Shown here: piece after piece, positions 36,228 to 45,038 of the stretch | How the letters are laid out: the number at the start of each line of letters is the position of its first letter | Numbering within the stretch: the first letter of the stretch is position 1 | NCBI RefSeq assembly: GCF_002117485.1 | Contig: NZ_CP021032.1 | Span: 682,001-746,000 of the forward strand | Length of the DNA: 64,000 nt | Direction of reading: 5' to 3' | From: Rhizobium sp. NXC14 | Lineage (GTDB): Bacteria > Pseudomonadota > Alphaproteobacteria > Rhizobiales > Rhizobiaceae | Translations under genes and position numbers: made by a program | The notes under the pieces: generated by a model | The model's input: the letters and a program-made list of their open reading frames with translations, nothing else | What the model was told of the DNA's origin: nothing | Database searches by the model: none

Positions 36228-36313
36228 AGTCAACATCACTTTACTTTCCACAGGCATTTTGTAACCTGTATGGGTGTATGCCGAAGGGCATGCCGATCGC
36301 CCAAGAGGGTAGA

Positions 36314-38683
36314 ATGCGAGAACTTTATCCTGTCATGTCGGGCCCCCGAACGGTCGTTCCGAGCCTCGTCCATTATCCCGGTAATCCCGCCCTGCCGGAG
36401 GGCATGGAACGTTACCGGGCAAAGGGTGGCGGATCGGTCGTCGTGCGCGTGGAGGTGGGGGACCGCGTGAGCGTCATCGACAGCGAAGGCGGGCAGATCT
36501 GCGAACTCTCCTTCCTTGACGAAAAAGGCCGCTTCCAGGCAGCCGGTCTCGGAACGCCATTCAGCAATTCAGCCGAGGGTTTGAAGGCCATTCTTCAGGC
36601 GGAGGATGAGAGTGCTGCCCGCACGCGCGCGGCACTTCAACGGCGCGGGGCCGATCTCGCAGCCGCCGGAGCGCTCCGCATCTTCGGAGCAGGATCGACC
36701 CCGGGCAGCCCGGCAGAGTTCACGATTGCCATGAAGGGTCTGCTGATCGTTGCGGCACCCGCCAGCGCCATGTCGCCAGAGGCGCAGGATACGGCGACGC
36801 CGATTGAGATCCGGATCAAGCGCAGCCTGCTCATTCGCGACTATGCCTCCGCCCTGCCGGAACCGGCGGCCGATCCGATCGAGGACATCCGCATCCGGGC
36901 GGCAAGCGCAGCCGCTTATTTCGTGCGCGCCGGCGAATTCATTCAGATCATCGACGTCTATGGGCGCCAGTGTACCGATTTCCAGGCCTTTGCCGCCCGC
37001 AAGGTCGACAAGGGGCTCGATCTTGCGCTCGATTCGACCGTCACCCGCACCCTGCTCGGCCGCAGCTATCCCACGCCCGGCCTGCCGTCCAAGGCCTTCG
37101 ACCGTGACTTCGAGCCGCTGGTCGAGGTCGTCCAGGATACCGTCGGCCGCCACGACGCTTTCGCGACCGCCTGCAATTCGCGCTATTACGACGACATGGG
37201 TTATCCCGGCCACGTCAACTGCACGGACAACTTCAACGCGGCGCTGGCGCCTTACGGCATCGCCGGGCGCAAGGGCTGGGAAGCGCTGAACTATTTCTAC
37301 AACACCAATATCGATCCCAACAACCAGCTCTATCTCGACGAGCCCTGGTCGCGTCCCGGCGATTACGTGCTGATGCGGGCGCTGACCGATCTCGTCTGCG
37401 TCTCATCGTCCTGCCCTGACGATATCGATGCGGCGAACGGCTGGGATCCGACGGATATCCACGTCCGTACCTTTTCCGGAAAAGAGAAATTCTCACGAGC
37501 GGTAGCCTATCGCATGACCCCAGATGCCGAAGCCGAACTGACGCGCGAAACAGCCTTCCACCCACGCCTGTCGGCATTGACGCGAGATTTTACGGAATAT
37601 CGCGGCTACTGGTTGCCGAACCGCTTCTCGTCCGAAGGTCCGGTCGAGGAATACTGGGCCTGCCGCGAGCGCGCCGCCGTCATCGATCTCTCGCCCTTGC
37701 GGAAGTTCGAAGTGACGGGCCCGGACGCCGAGGAACTGCTGCAATACTGCCTGACGCGCGATGTTCGCAAACTCTCGACCGGCCAGGTCGTCTATTCCGC
37801 GATGTGCTACGAAAATGGCGGCATGATCGATGACGGCACGCTCTTCAGGCTCGGCGACAAGAACTTCCGCTGGATCGGCGGCGATGATTTCAGCGGCATA
37901 TGGCTGCGTCAGCAAGCCGAGAAGAAGGGCTTCAAGGCCTGGGTTCGATCATCGACCGACCAATTGCACAATATCGCGCTGCAAGGCCCGAGGAGTCGCG
38001 ATATCCTGAAGGAGATCATCTGGACGGCGCCGCGCCAGCCTGCGATCGGCGAGCTCGAATGGTTCCGCTTCGCGGTCGGCCGCATCGGCGGCTTCGAGGG
38101 CGCCCCGGTCGTGGTCTCGCGCACCGGCTATACCGGCGAACTCGGCTACGAGATCTTTTGTCATCCGAAGGATGCGCTGACGGTGTTCGACGCCGTCTGG
38201 GAGGCAGGCCAACCGCACGGGCTGAAGCCGATGGGGCTGGAAGCGCTCGACATGGTCCGCATCGAGGCGGGCCTGATATTTGCCCACCACGAATTCACCG
38301 ACCAGACGGACCCCTTCGAAGCCGGCATCGGCTTCACCGTGCCGCTGAAATCCAAGCAGGACGATTTCATCGGCCGCGAAGCGCTGATCCGGCGCAAGGA
38401 GCATCCGCGCCATCTGCTCGTTGGCCTTGATATCAAGGCCAACGAGGCGGTCGGCCATGGTGACTGCATCCATATCGGCCGGGCCCAGATCGGCGTCGTC
38501 ACCAGCGCCACGCGCTCGCCTGTTCTCGGCAAGACGATCGCGCTCGCCCGTATCGACGTGATGCATGCAAGCCCGGGCACCGAGGTCGAGATCGGCAAGC
38601 TCGACGGCCACCAGAAGCGCCTGCCGGCGACGATCGTGCCGCTTTCGCATTACGATCCGCAGAAGGCGCGCCCGCGATCGTAA
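36314..38683 (+). CDS. tdm: Trimethylamine-N-oxide demethylase (DUF1989-DUF1989-GcvT)
   Basis: The protein is 789 residues from the ATG at 36314, which follows GAGGG; an upstream ATG at 36278 adds 12 residues. Residues about 10-160 and 200-390 each resemble DUF1989 domains, and residues about 410-780 form a GcvT/tetrahydrofolate-binding domain (EEYWACRERAAVIDLSPLRK, ALQGPRSRDIL, SRTGYTGELGYEIF). The second DUF1989 domain keeps Cys287, His300, Cys303 and Cys367 with the spacing expected for the Tdm metal site. Tdm converts trimethylamine N-oxide to dimethylamine and formaldehyde, the latter captured by tetrahydrofolate. Tmm, which makes the substrate, is encoded nearby at 41.6 kb. Confidence 0.88.
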   Translation: MRELYPVMSGPRTVVPSLVHYPGNPALPEGMERYRAKGGGSVVVRVEVGDRVSVIDSEGGQICELSFLDEKGRFQAAGLGTPFSNSAEGLKAILQAEDESAARTRAALQRRGADLAAAGALRIFGAGSTPGSPAEFTIAMKGLLIVAAPASAMSPEAQDTATPIEIRIKRSLLIRDYASALPEPAADPIEDIRIRAASAAAYFVRAGEFIQIIDVYGRQCTDFQAFAARKVDKGLDLALDSTVTRTLLGRSYPTPGLPSKAFDRDFEPLVEVVQDTVGRHDAFATACNSRYYDDMGYPGHVNCTDNFNAALAPYGIAGRKGWEALNYFYNTNIDPNNQLYLDEPWSRPGDYVLMRALTDLVCVSSSCPDDIDAANGWDPTDIHVRTFSGKEKFSRAVAYRMTPDAEAELTRETAFHPRLSALTRDFTEYRGYWLPNRFSSEGPVEEYWACRERAAVIDLSPLRKFEVTGPDAEELLQYCLTRDVRKLSTGQVVYSAMCYENGGMIDDGTLFRLGDKNFRWIGGDDFSGIWLRQQAEKKGFKAWVRSSTDQLHNIALQGPRSRDILKEIIWTAPRQPAIGELEWFRFAVGRIGGFEGAPVVVSRTGYTGELGYEIFCHPKDALTVFDAVWEAGQPHGLKPMGLEALDMVRIEAGLIFAHHEFTDQTDPFEAGIGFTVPLKSKQDDFIGREALIRRKEHPRHLLVGLDIKANEAVGHGDCIHIGRAQIGVVTSATRSPVLGKTIALARIDVMHASPGTEVEIGKLDGHQKRLPATIVPLSHYDPQKARPRS

Positions 38684-38698
38684 CCCACTTCGTGTTCA

Positions 38699-38730
38699 GG
38701 AGACGACGATCGGTTCCGTCCGTCGTCTCC
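38699..38730. terminator. Convergent stem-loop between tdm and minE
   Basis: A perfect 10-bp stem (GGAGACGACG / CGTCGTCTCC) with a 12-base loop lies in the 59-base convergent gap. No strong T-tract follows, so termination strength is uncertain. Confidence 0.55.
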
Positions 38731-38742
38731 CGGATCTTGCCC

Positions 38743-39003
38743 TCAAGCGGCCTGTACGGCTGCGTTCAGCGGGATTTCCACGTCGATCTCAAGAGTGGAG
38801 ACAAACTCGTTGCGGTCGATCGTCACCTGCACCTTGTCGTGGTCGAGCTCGACATGCTTTGCGATTACCGCAAGGATTTCCTCGCGCAGCAGCGAAACAA
38901 GGTCCGATCCTGCCGATGAGCGTTCGTGTGCAAGGAGCACCTGCAAGCGTTCGCGGGCGGCGGGTGCCGTTCTCTGCTTGTTGAATAGACGGAAAATGTT
39001 CAT
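38743..39003 (-). CDS. minE: Cell division topological specificity factor MinE
   Basis: An 86-residue MinE starting [28 protein letters not shown], where the amphipathic membrane-targeting and MinD-contact segments lie, followed by [26 protein letters not shown]. MinE drives MinD off the membrane at the cell middle. The gene overlaps minD by four bases and ends the minCDE operon. Confidence 0.96.
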   Translation of the reverse strand: MNIFRLFNKQRTAPAARERLQVLLAHERSSAGSDLVSLLREEILAVIAKHVELDHDKVQVTIDRNEFVSTLEIDVEIPLNAAVQAA

Positions 39004-39815
39004 GCTGCCCTCCGTCCGAAGATCTTGCCGAAAAGATTGCGCTTTTCCTCGGGGATCGTGATCGGCAAGGTTTCGCCGGCGAGCCGGCGAGCCGCATCGA
39101 AATAAGCCATCGCAGCCGCGCTGCGGCTTTCCGCCAGCGTCACCGGCGCACCGATGTTGGAGGCGCGCAGCACATCCATGCTCTCCGGCACGATGCCGAG
39201 GAGCGGGATGGAGAGGATCTCCAGAACGTCGTCGACCTTCAGCATGTCGCCGCGCTCAGCGCGGTTGGCGTCGTAGCGGGTGAGCAGCAGATGCTTTTCC
39301 ATCCGCTCGCCGCGTTCGGCCTTGGCGGTCTTGGCATCGAGCAGGCCGATGATCCGATCGGAATCGCGCACCGACGAGACTTCCGGATTGGTGACGACGA
39401 CGGCTACGTCGGCATGGCGCATGGCAAGTGTCGCGCCACGCTCGATCCCGGCGGGGCTGTCGCAGATGATCCAGTCGAAGTAGCGCTTCAGATCGTTGAT
39501 GACGCGCTCGACGCCCTCGGCTGTCAGATTGTCTTTGTCCCGGGTTTGGGAGGCCGGCAGCAGGAACAGCGTCTCCAACCGCTTGTCGCGGATCAGCGCC
39601 TGGGTGAGCTTGGCGTCGCCCTGGATGACGTTGATCAGGTCGTAGACGACCCTGCGTTCGGCGCCCATCACGAGGTCGAGATTGCGCAAGCCGACGTCGA
39701 AATCGACGACGACGACCTTTTCATTGCGTTGCGCCAGCGCCGCTCCCAATGCGGCGGTCGAGGTCGTCTTTCCGACCCCGCCCTTGCCTGACGTGACGAC
39801 GATCACTTTCCCCAT
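39000..39815 (-). CDS. minD: Septum site-determining ATPase MinD
   Basis: A 271-residue ParA-like ATPase with the deviant Walker A KGGVGKTT at residues 11-18, [20 protein letters not shown] and [12 protein letters not shown], all MinD signatures. The C-terminal region ends in the basic [11 protein letters not shown] amphipathic membrane anchor. MinD recruits MinC to the membrane to block polar FtsZ rings. It is the second gene of minCDE. Confidence 0.97.
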   Translation of the reverse strand: MGKVIVVTSGKGGVGKTTSTAALGAALAQRNEKVVVVDFDVGLRNLDLVMGAERRVVYDLINVIQGDAKLTQALIRDKRLETLFLLPASQTRDKDNLTAEGVERVINDLKRYFDWIICDSPAGIERGATLAMRHADVAVVVTNPEVSSVRDSDRIIGLLDAKTAKAERGERMEKHLLLTRYDANRAERGDMLKVDDVLEILSIPLLGIVPESMDVLRASNIGAPVTLAESRSAAAMAYFDAARRLAGETLPITIPEEKRNLFGKIFGRRAA

Positions 39816-39846
39816 TTCTCTCTCCTTTGCCGTGGCCGCAGCCGAG

Positions 39847-40572
39847 TCAGATCAGTTTTTCCGCCATGATCGCGTCCTCTTCGAGCCAGAGCTGAACAGC
39901 CTGTCCACGAAGATTGGGGGCCATGTCTTCCGCCATTTTGTAGATGCCGTCGATTGCGACGAGCTCAGCCTCGAGCTTGCGGCAAAAGATTCGCGCCGAT
40001 GCGTTTCCGATGGAGCCGGCCATGGCTCGGCCGCGCAACGCGCCGTAGATATGGACGGAGCCGCCGGCGATCACCTCGGCGCCCGAGGCGACCGAGCCAA
40101 CGATGGTGACGTCGCCTTCCGGGAAGATCACCGACTGCCCCGAGCGCACCGGTTCCCTGATGACGATGGATTGCGTTGTCGTTACGCGGCGGGTCTCGGT
40201 CGCTGCCGGCTTGGCCGCCGAATCGGCAGGCTCGTTCGGCTGAACCTCAATGTCGGAGGCGGAGCGGCCGCCTTTCAGCGCCGGAGGCATGCCCGCGCCC
40301 AGAATCGACGGCCGGGCGCCCTCGATCCCCATGATGCTGACATTGCGCTTGGCAAGTTCGGCGATCAGATCCTTCAGCTGCGGCCGGTCGATTTGCAGGT
40401 CCGACAAATCGAGCACGACGGGCCGTCCGAGGAAGAAGCCGGCCGAACGGGCAGCCAGATCGTCTAGTCTGGTCAGCCAATCATCGATCGGCAGATCTGG
40501 GGTTAGCATGACCGCCAGGAAAGAGCGGCCCTTGATGCGGATAGAGCGAGCGTCTGTTAGCACTTTGGTCAT
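39847..40572 (-). CDS. minC: Septum site-determining protein MinC
   Basis: A 241-residue protein with an N-terminal FtsZ-inhibitory domain and a C-terminal beta-helix (PVRSGQSVIFPEGDVTIVGSV, AEVIAGGSVHIYGALRGRA) that binds MinD. A proline- and polar-rich linker (about residues 105-135) joins them. It is first in the minCDE operon. Two overlapping CtrA boxes lie 42-67 bases upstream of its start. Confidence 0.96.
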   Translation of the reverse strand: MTKVLTDARSIRIKGRSFLAVMLTPDLPIDDWLTRLDDLAARSAGFFLGRPVVLDLSDLQIDRPQLKDLIAELAKRNVSIMGIEGARPSILGAGMPPALKGGRSASDIEVQPNEPADSAAKPAATETRRVTTTQSIVIREPVRSGQSVIFPEGDVTIVGSVASGAEVIAGGSVHIYGALRGRAMAGSIGNASARIFCRKLEAELVAIDGIYKMAEDMAPNLRGQAVQLWLEEDAIMAEKLI

Positions 40573-40613
40573 CTATGTGAAGAAATCGTTGACCATGTCT
40601 ACCGCCGGTATGG

Positions 40614-40639
40614 TTAACAAAAGGTTAACGCGGCCTTAA
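40614..40639. promoter_or_regulatory. Tandem CtrA boxes upstream of minC
   Basis: Three TTAA elements at 40614-40617, 40625-40628 and 40636-40639 are each separated by exactly seven bases, giving two overlapping TTAA-N7-TTAA CtrA sites. They lie in the minCDE promoter region. CtrA control of min genes has been described in Sinorhizobium, so this is a strong regulatory prediction. Confidence 0.8.
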
Positions 40640-40782
40640 CATTCCCTGCAACGGCACGAGCTTTTTCGCGGGCGGGATTGTACCAACTCATTGGAATTAC
40701 AGCGCGACTAGAAGATGCTCGACATAGTTAACCGGACGGCCTTCATCGTGAGCCGCAAATTCAACCATCGCTTGGGTAACGA

Positions 40783-41385
40783 TCAGCCTTGCGCCTTGCG
40801 TTGGGCGTCGGAAATGGCGCGTGCGGCCTCTTCCGAGGAGTTGGCGAGCGTTCGCATCTCGGCGGCAAGCACCGCAAAGCCCGATCCGGCGGTCCCGGCG
40901 CGCGCGGCCTCGATGCCAGCATTGACGGCGAGCAGCTTGAGATAGCGCAGCGACTGCAGGATCTCGTTGGTTTTCGAGGCGGTGACGCGCATGTCGGCGG
41001 TCTGTTCGTCGATTCGCTGATAGAGCGATTCGATATTGATGATGCTGCCCTCGAGATAGAGAAGTTCACCCTTCTCGTCCCAGATGCCGCCACCGGTCTC
41101 GGTCACCCAGATGAGATGGCCCTTGGCGTGGCGGATGCGGTATTCCATCGTCCAGTCCGTCCGCTGCTCGAGCGCCCGCCCGACCACCTCGTCCATCAAA
41201 GGCACGTCTTCCTCGTACATGATCGAGGTGAAAGTCCGTGTCCTGTTGCCGATGATTTCGTCGGCGGGGTAACCGAAAATGCGCTCGATGCCGTTGGTCA
41301 TCTCTAGCATCGTGTAGTTTTCGTCGGCGCGGCAGCGGTAAAGAAAACCGCTCATGCGCCCGAGAATGCTCGTTTGGAAATCCAT
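40783..41385 (-). CDS. PAS domain fused to a truncated chemoreceptor signalling tip
   Basis: The 200-residue protein has a PAS fold (residues about 15-120, including MTNGIERIFGYPADEIIG and WTMEYRIRHAKGHLIWV). It is followed by a short coiled coil containing LAVNAGIEAARAGTAGSGFAVLAAEMRTLA split over residues 148-180, the hairpin tip of methyl-accepting chemotaxis proteins. There are no membrane helices, HAMP domain or methylation helices, so the signalling domain is reduced to the CheA/CheW-contacting tip. It is read in the same direction as minCDE but lies upstream of its promoter. The function is unknown. Confidence 0.8.
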   Translation of the reverse strand: MDFQTSILGRMSGFLYRCRADENYTMLEMTNGIERIFGYPADEIIGNRTRTFTSIMYEEDVPLMDEVVGRALEQRTDWTMEYRIRHAKGHLIWVTETGGGIWDEKGELLYLEGSIINIESLYQRIDEQTADMRVTASKTNEILQSLRYLKLLAVNAGIEAARAGTAGSGFAVLAAEMRTLANSSEEAARAISDAQRKAQG

Positions 41386-41504
41386 GAAGGCCTCGCTCGA
41401 AAGGAGGAGTTGCGAATTGGATTACTCACTTCACTTTAAACGTTGGAGGAGCCGCAACGAACGGCTCTCTTCCTGCCATGCGGGGCCGTAGCACATTGAA
41501 TTTG

Positions 41505-41534
41505 CCGAATGATTTTATCCGAAAATCGATTCGG
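41505..41534 (-). terminator. Stem-loop after tmm
   Basis: CCGAAT-GATTTT pairs with AAAATCGATTCGG with one bulged base, 28 bases after the tmm stop. A T-tract is weak, so the call is moderate. Confidence 0.4.
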
Positions 41535-41561
41535 ACCTAATAAATATGCGGCATGCCGTCT

Positions 41562-42899
41562 TCAGTTGCGCAGATATTCCTCCATGGAATCGTCCAGCGC
41601 CTCGACCCACGGCGTATGATGCTTCGGCGACATGTTGCCGGTCATGAGCGACCGGTAGGCATGGTCGCGGAAGCCCATGATGTTGTGGGCCTTGTGATGT
41701 TCCCATTCCATGAAGGTCCGGTTGGTACCCTCGATGTCGAAGGAGGGATAATCGGTCTCGGCGAGCAGTTCCTTCACGTAGTCGCCCTGATACCAGATCA
41801 TCTGCTCGGCATCTTCGAGCGTCTCCTCGCGGGCGCGCCACATGTCGAAATTCGCCTTCAGTTCCTCTTCCGGCGGCAGGGTGATGCGGCCCATCATCAC
41901 GTCGCGCGCCCACCAGGCCTGAACGTCGAACATGTTGAAAGTATAGAACTGGTCCTGCATGCCGATATAGAAGAGCTGCGGGTTCTTGTCGAAGATCACG
42001 CCCTTGTAGAGGCTGTCGGCCCACAGGCGGTTGGCCGTCTTCAGCCGGAGGTCGTCGGGCAGGAAGGGGAAATGGTGCTGGTATCCGGTGCAGAGGATCA
42101 GGGCGTCGACTTCCTTACTCGACCCGTCGAGGAAATGCGCGGTGCGGTTTTCGAGCTTGGTCAGCAGCGGCCGTTCTTCGAAATTCTCCGGCCATTTGAA
42201 GCCCATCGGCTTCGAGCGGTAGCTCGTCGTCACCGATTTCGCGCCGTATTTCCAGCACTGCGAACCGATGTCTTCCGCCGAATAACTGCGGCCGACGATC
42301 AGGATGTCCTTGCCCTTGAACTCGAGTGCGTCGCGGAAATCATGAGCGTGCAGGACGCGGCCGTTGAAGGTCTTGACGCCCTCGAAATAAGGCACGTTCG
42401 GGGTCGAGAAATGGCCTGATGCAACGACGACATAGTCGAATTCCTCGTCATACATCCGGTCTTCGATGCGGTTATGCGCCGTCACCGTGAATTTCTTCGT
42501 GGCCTCATCGAAGCGGACCATGCGCACCGGCGTGCTGAAGCGCACCCAGTGACGGACATTCGCCTTCTCGACGCGGCCCTTGATATAGTCCCAGAGCACG
42601 GCGCGAGGCGGATAGGAGGCGATCGGTTTGCCGAAATGCTCCTCGAAGGAATAGTCGGCGAATTCGAGGCATTCCTTCGGGCCGTTCGACCAGAGATAGC
42701 GATACATGCTGCCATGGACCGGTTCGCCATATTCGTCGAGGCCGGTGCGCCAGGTATAGTTCCAGAGCCCGCCCCAGTCCGACTGCTTTTCGAAGCAGAC
42801 AATCTCCGGGATTTCGGCGCCCTTCTGGGCAGCCGATTGAAAGGCGCGCAGCTGCGCAAGCCCGGAAGGACCGGCACCGATCACGGCTACTCTTGTCAT
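41562..42899 (-). CDS. tmm: Trimethylamine monooxygenase
   Basis: The 445-residue flavin monooxygenase shows Tmm-specific stretches throughout: [19 protein letters not shown] (FAD), [60 protein letters not shown] (NADPH) and a C-terminal [17 protein letters not shown]. These match the characterised bacterial Tmm group rather than general Baeyer-Villiger or eukaryotic FMOs. Tmm oxidises trimethylamine to trimethylamine N-oxide with NADPH and O2. It is the last gene of the minus-strand pathway block and supplies the substrate of Tdm. Confidence 0.94.
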   Translation of the reverse strand: MTRVAVIGAGPSGLAQLRAFQSAAQKGAEIPEIVCFEKQSDWGGLWNYTWRTGLDEYGEPVHGSMYRYLWSNGPKECLEFADYSFEEHFGKPIASYPPRAVLWDYIKGRVEKANVRHWVRFSTPVRMVRFDEATKKFTVTAHNRIEDRMYDEEFDYVVVASGHFSTPNVPYFEGVKTFNGRVLHAHDFRDALEFKGKDILIVGRSYSAEDIGSQCWKYGAKSVTTSYRSKPMGFKWPENFEERPLLTKLENRTAHFLDGSSKEVDALILCTGYQHHFPFLPDDLRLKTANRLWADSLYKGVIFDKNPQLFYIGMQDQFYTFNMFDVQAWWARDVMMGRITLPPEEELKANFDMWRAREETLEDAEQMIWYQGDYVKELLAETDYPSFDIEGTNRTFMEWEHHKAHNIMGFRDHAYRSLMTGNMSPKHHTPWVEALDDSMEEYLRN

Positions 42900-42934
42900 G
42901 AAGCATTCCCCTTTTGATTATATGGCATCGTCTC

Positions 42935-42981
42935 CTGGATAATTCCTCGAATTGAAATCGAAGGAAGATCTAATTATCCAG
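42935..42981. repeat. Long-spaced inverted repeat between dmmC and tmm
   Basis: Perfect 10-base arms CTGGATAATT (42935-42944) and AATTATCCAG (42972-42981) are separated by 27 AT- and purine-rich bases, in the 108-base gap upstream of tmm. It could be a paired operator or an mRNA hairpin that sets tmm expression. Confidence 0.55.
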
Positions 42982-43007
42982 AAATTCAAAATGTTACGGC
43001 ATTTCTC

Positions 43008-44048
43008 TCAATCCGGATAAATACCGGGGCTGGTCGGAGCCCCGTCGTCATATTTGGAAAGCCAGTCGATCGTGGTCTCGCGGTAGCGGGTGAGGCCCTT
43101 ATAGTCGATGAGTTCCGGCGGCAGCGTCTTCAGCACCCGCGGGAAGCGCCGCGCCCATTTAGGCACAGTGATGAGCTCTTCCATGTTCATCAGGTAGCAG
43201 CGGATGACGAAAAGGATGGCGTTGGAGCGTGGCAGGCGCCAGAGGCTTTGCAGCTCGACCCGCAGATGCACCTTCTCGCCGACATTGTCAGGCGTCACCG
43301 TCGTGCGGTCGGGACCCCATTTGTGATAATTCTCCGGGCTGGTGTCGAGCCGCGGATTGATCGTCATCGTCCAGTTGAAACGCCGCGTTGGCTTGCCCTG
43401 CTGAAGGTTCAGAAGGAATTTCAGCGCCCGGTCGAAGACGCCGATCTGATGGGCGAGCGGCACCGGCCCGTGCCATTCCATGAAGTTCATGCCGATGTCG
43501 AAATCGAGCGACCAGTCGGCCTGCGTCGTCACCATGCCGGCATCCATCCACAGATTGCCGTCGCGCTGATCGACGATGCAGAAATCGCCCTGGGCCTGGC
43601 GGGTGATATATTCGAAGGGCTCATAGGGCAGCGTCGAGGCATCGCCGAAGGTGAAGCTGTCGTCGATGCCGAGCGGCCGGTTGATCCAGCGCCACTGGTC
43701 GCCGTTGCGGATCAGCGTGAAGTGGTCGGGATAACCCGCCGCCTGCTCTTCCATCAGAAGTTCGAGCGTATCCCATTGCGCACTCATCATGTGCGGCAGC
43801 GCCTGGTAGCGCAACGGATCTTCCTTCAGCACCAGCGCCCGATCCTGCATCTCGGCGACGTAATGCTCGTCGACATCGATCAGGTTTTCGTAGACGGTTC
43901 CCGCCCGGCCGCGCACATGCGGCTCCATGTTGACCGAATACATGTATTCGTCGCGGTCGAAGGGGAACGGGAAACGACGGATGTTCCCGGGGCTGTTCCG
44001 GTAGCTGAAATCATCCCGGAATGTTTCTTGCTTGAAGGCGATTGCCAT
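43008..44048 (-). CDS. dmmC: Dimethylamine monooxygenase, haem PAS-like subunit (DUF3445/HODM alpha)
   Basis: The 346-residue protein is a DUF3445 member, the haem-binding PAS-fold subunit of oxidative dimethylamine demethylases (HODM/DmmDABC). Recognisable stretches include PFPFDRDEYMYSVNMEPH, YQALPHMMSAQWDTLELLM and FNWTMTINPRLDTSPENYHKWG. It oxidises dimethylamine to methylamine and formaldehyde, taking electrons from the reductase subunit. It follows the reductase gene by 24 bases in the dmmD-A-B-C order. Confidence 0.9.
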   Translation of the reverse strand: MAIAFKQETFRDDFSYRNSPGNIRRFPFPFDRDEYMYSVNMEPHVRGRAGTVYENLIDVDEHYVAEMQDRALVLKEDPLRYQALPHMMSAQWDTLELLMEEQAAGYPDHFTLIRNGDQWRWINRPLGIDDSFTFGDASTLPYEPFEYITRQAQGDFCIVDQRDGNLWMDAGMVTTQADWSLDFDIGMNFMEWHGPVPLAHQIGVFDRALKFLLNLQQGKPTRRFNWTMTINPRLDTSPENYHKWGPDRTTVTPDNVGEKVHLRVELQSLWRLPRSNAILFVIRCYLMNMEELITVPKWARRFPRVLKTLPPELIDYKGLTRYRETTIDWLSKYDDGAPTSPGIYPD

Positions 44049-44072
44049 GTCCGGTTTCCTTTTCCGATGCCG

Positions 44073-45038
44073 TTAGAGATCAAGATGCAGCGTGTTTCCC
44101 TCGAAGCGGGAAACACAGATCATCACCTTGCTGCCGGATGCCTTTTCTTCGCTCGTCAGATAGACGTCGTTGTGCAGCAGTTTGCCCTCGCAGGCGGCGA
44201 CCGCCGTTTCGCATTGACCGCAGGCGCCGCCGCGACAGAGGAAGGGGGCATCGACGCCGGCCGCCTCGATCGCCTCCAGCATGCTTTCGTGATGGCCGAC
44301 CTTCACGGTCTTGCCGGAGCGTAGAAGCTCGATCGTGAAGGGCTTCCCGGGCAGAGAGGAAAGAAACCGTTCCGAATGCAGGTTCTGCTCCGGCCAGCCG
44401 GCGTCGAGACCCGCTTTCATCACGCCGTCGATCATGCCGGAGGGGCCGCAGACATAGAGATGCGTGCCGAGCGGCTGGCACTCGAGCAGACGCGTCAGCG
44501 GGATGGCGGCGCCTTCCGCGTCGCAATAGATCTTGATGCGATGCGGACGATAGCGCTCCAGGAGTTCCCGCCAGTAGGCGCCGCGGTCGCGCGTTCGGAT
44601 GGCGTAATGCAGCTCGAAGGCGGCGCCTTCGCGGGAAAACTGCTCCATCATCGCAATGAAAGGCGTAATGCCGATGCCGCCGGCGATCAGAAGATGCTTG
44701 CGCCCGCGCCAGTCGGGCTGGAAGAGGTTGACCGGATAGCTGACCTTCAGCTCGTCGCCTTCGCTGACCTTCTCATGCATGAAGGTGGAGCCGCCGCGTG
44801 AATCCTCGACATGCAGAACGCTGATTTCGTAGGCCGCGCAGTCGTGCGGCGGAGACATCAGCGAATAGGCGTTGCGGCGCATATGGCCGCCATCGTTCAT
44901 CGACACGATGATATGGGCGCCGCCTGAAAAATACGGCATCGGCTTGCCATCGAGGCGCTCGAACCGGAAACGCTTGACACGCTCGGCGATCGGAGTGATC
45001 CGCGCTACGCGCACGGGAATTTCAGTGCCGCCGCTCAA
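44073..45038 (-). CDS. dmmB: Dimethylamine monooxygenase reductase subunit
   Basis: The 321-residue protein has an FNR-type flavin/NAD(P)H module (MRRNAYSLMSPPHD, LLIAGGIGITPFIAMMEQF, LYVCGPSGMIDGVMKAG) and a C-terminal plant-type [2Fe-2S] ferredoxin (CRGGACGQCETAV with a fourth Cys in CVSRFEG). This vanillate-demethylase-reductase-like design passes electrons to the haem subunit. It overlaps dmmA by four bases (ATGA), which shows coupling. Confidence 0.9.
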   Translation of the reverse strand: MSGGTEIPVRVARITPIAERVKRFRFERLDGKPMPYFSGGAHIIVSMNDGGHMRRNAYSLMSPPHDCAAYEISVLHVEDSRGGSTFMHEKVSEGDELKVSYPVNLFQPDWRGRKHLLIAGGIGITPFIAMMEQFSREGAAFELHYAIRTRDRGAYWRELLERYRPHRIKIYCDAEGAAIPLTRLLECQPLGTHLYVCGPSGMIDGVMKAGLDAGWPEQNLHSERFLSSLPGKPFTIELLRSGKTVKVGHHESMLEAIEAAGVDAPFLCRGGACGQCETAVAACEGKLLHNDVYLTSEEKASGSKVMICVSRFEGNTLHLDL

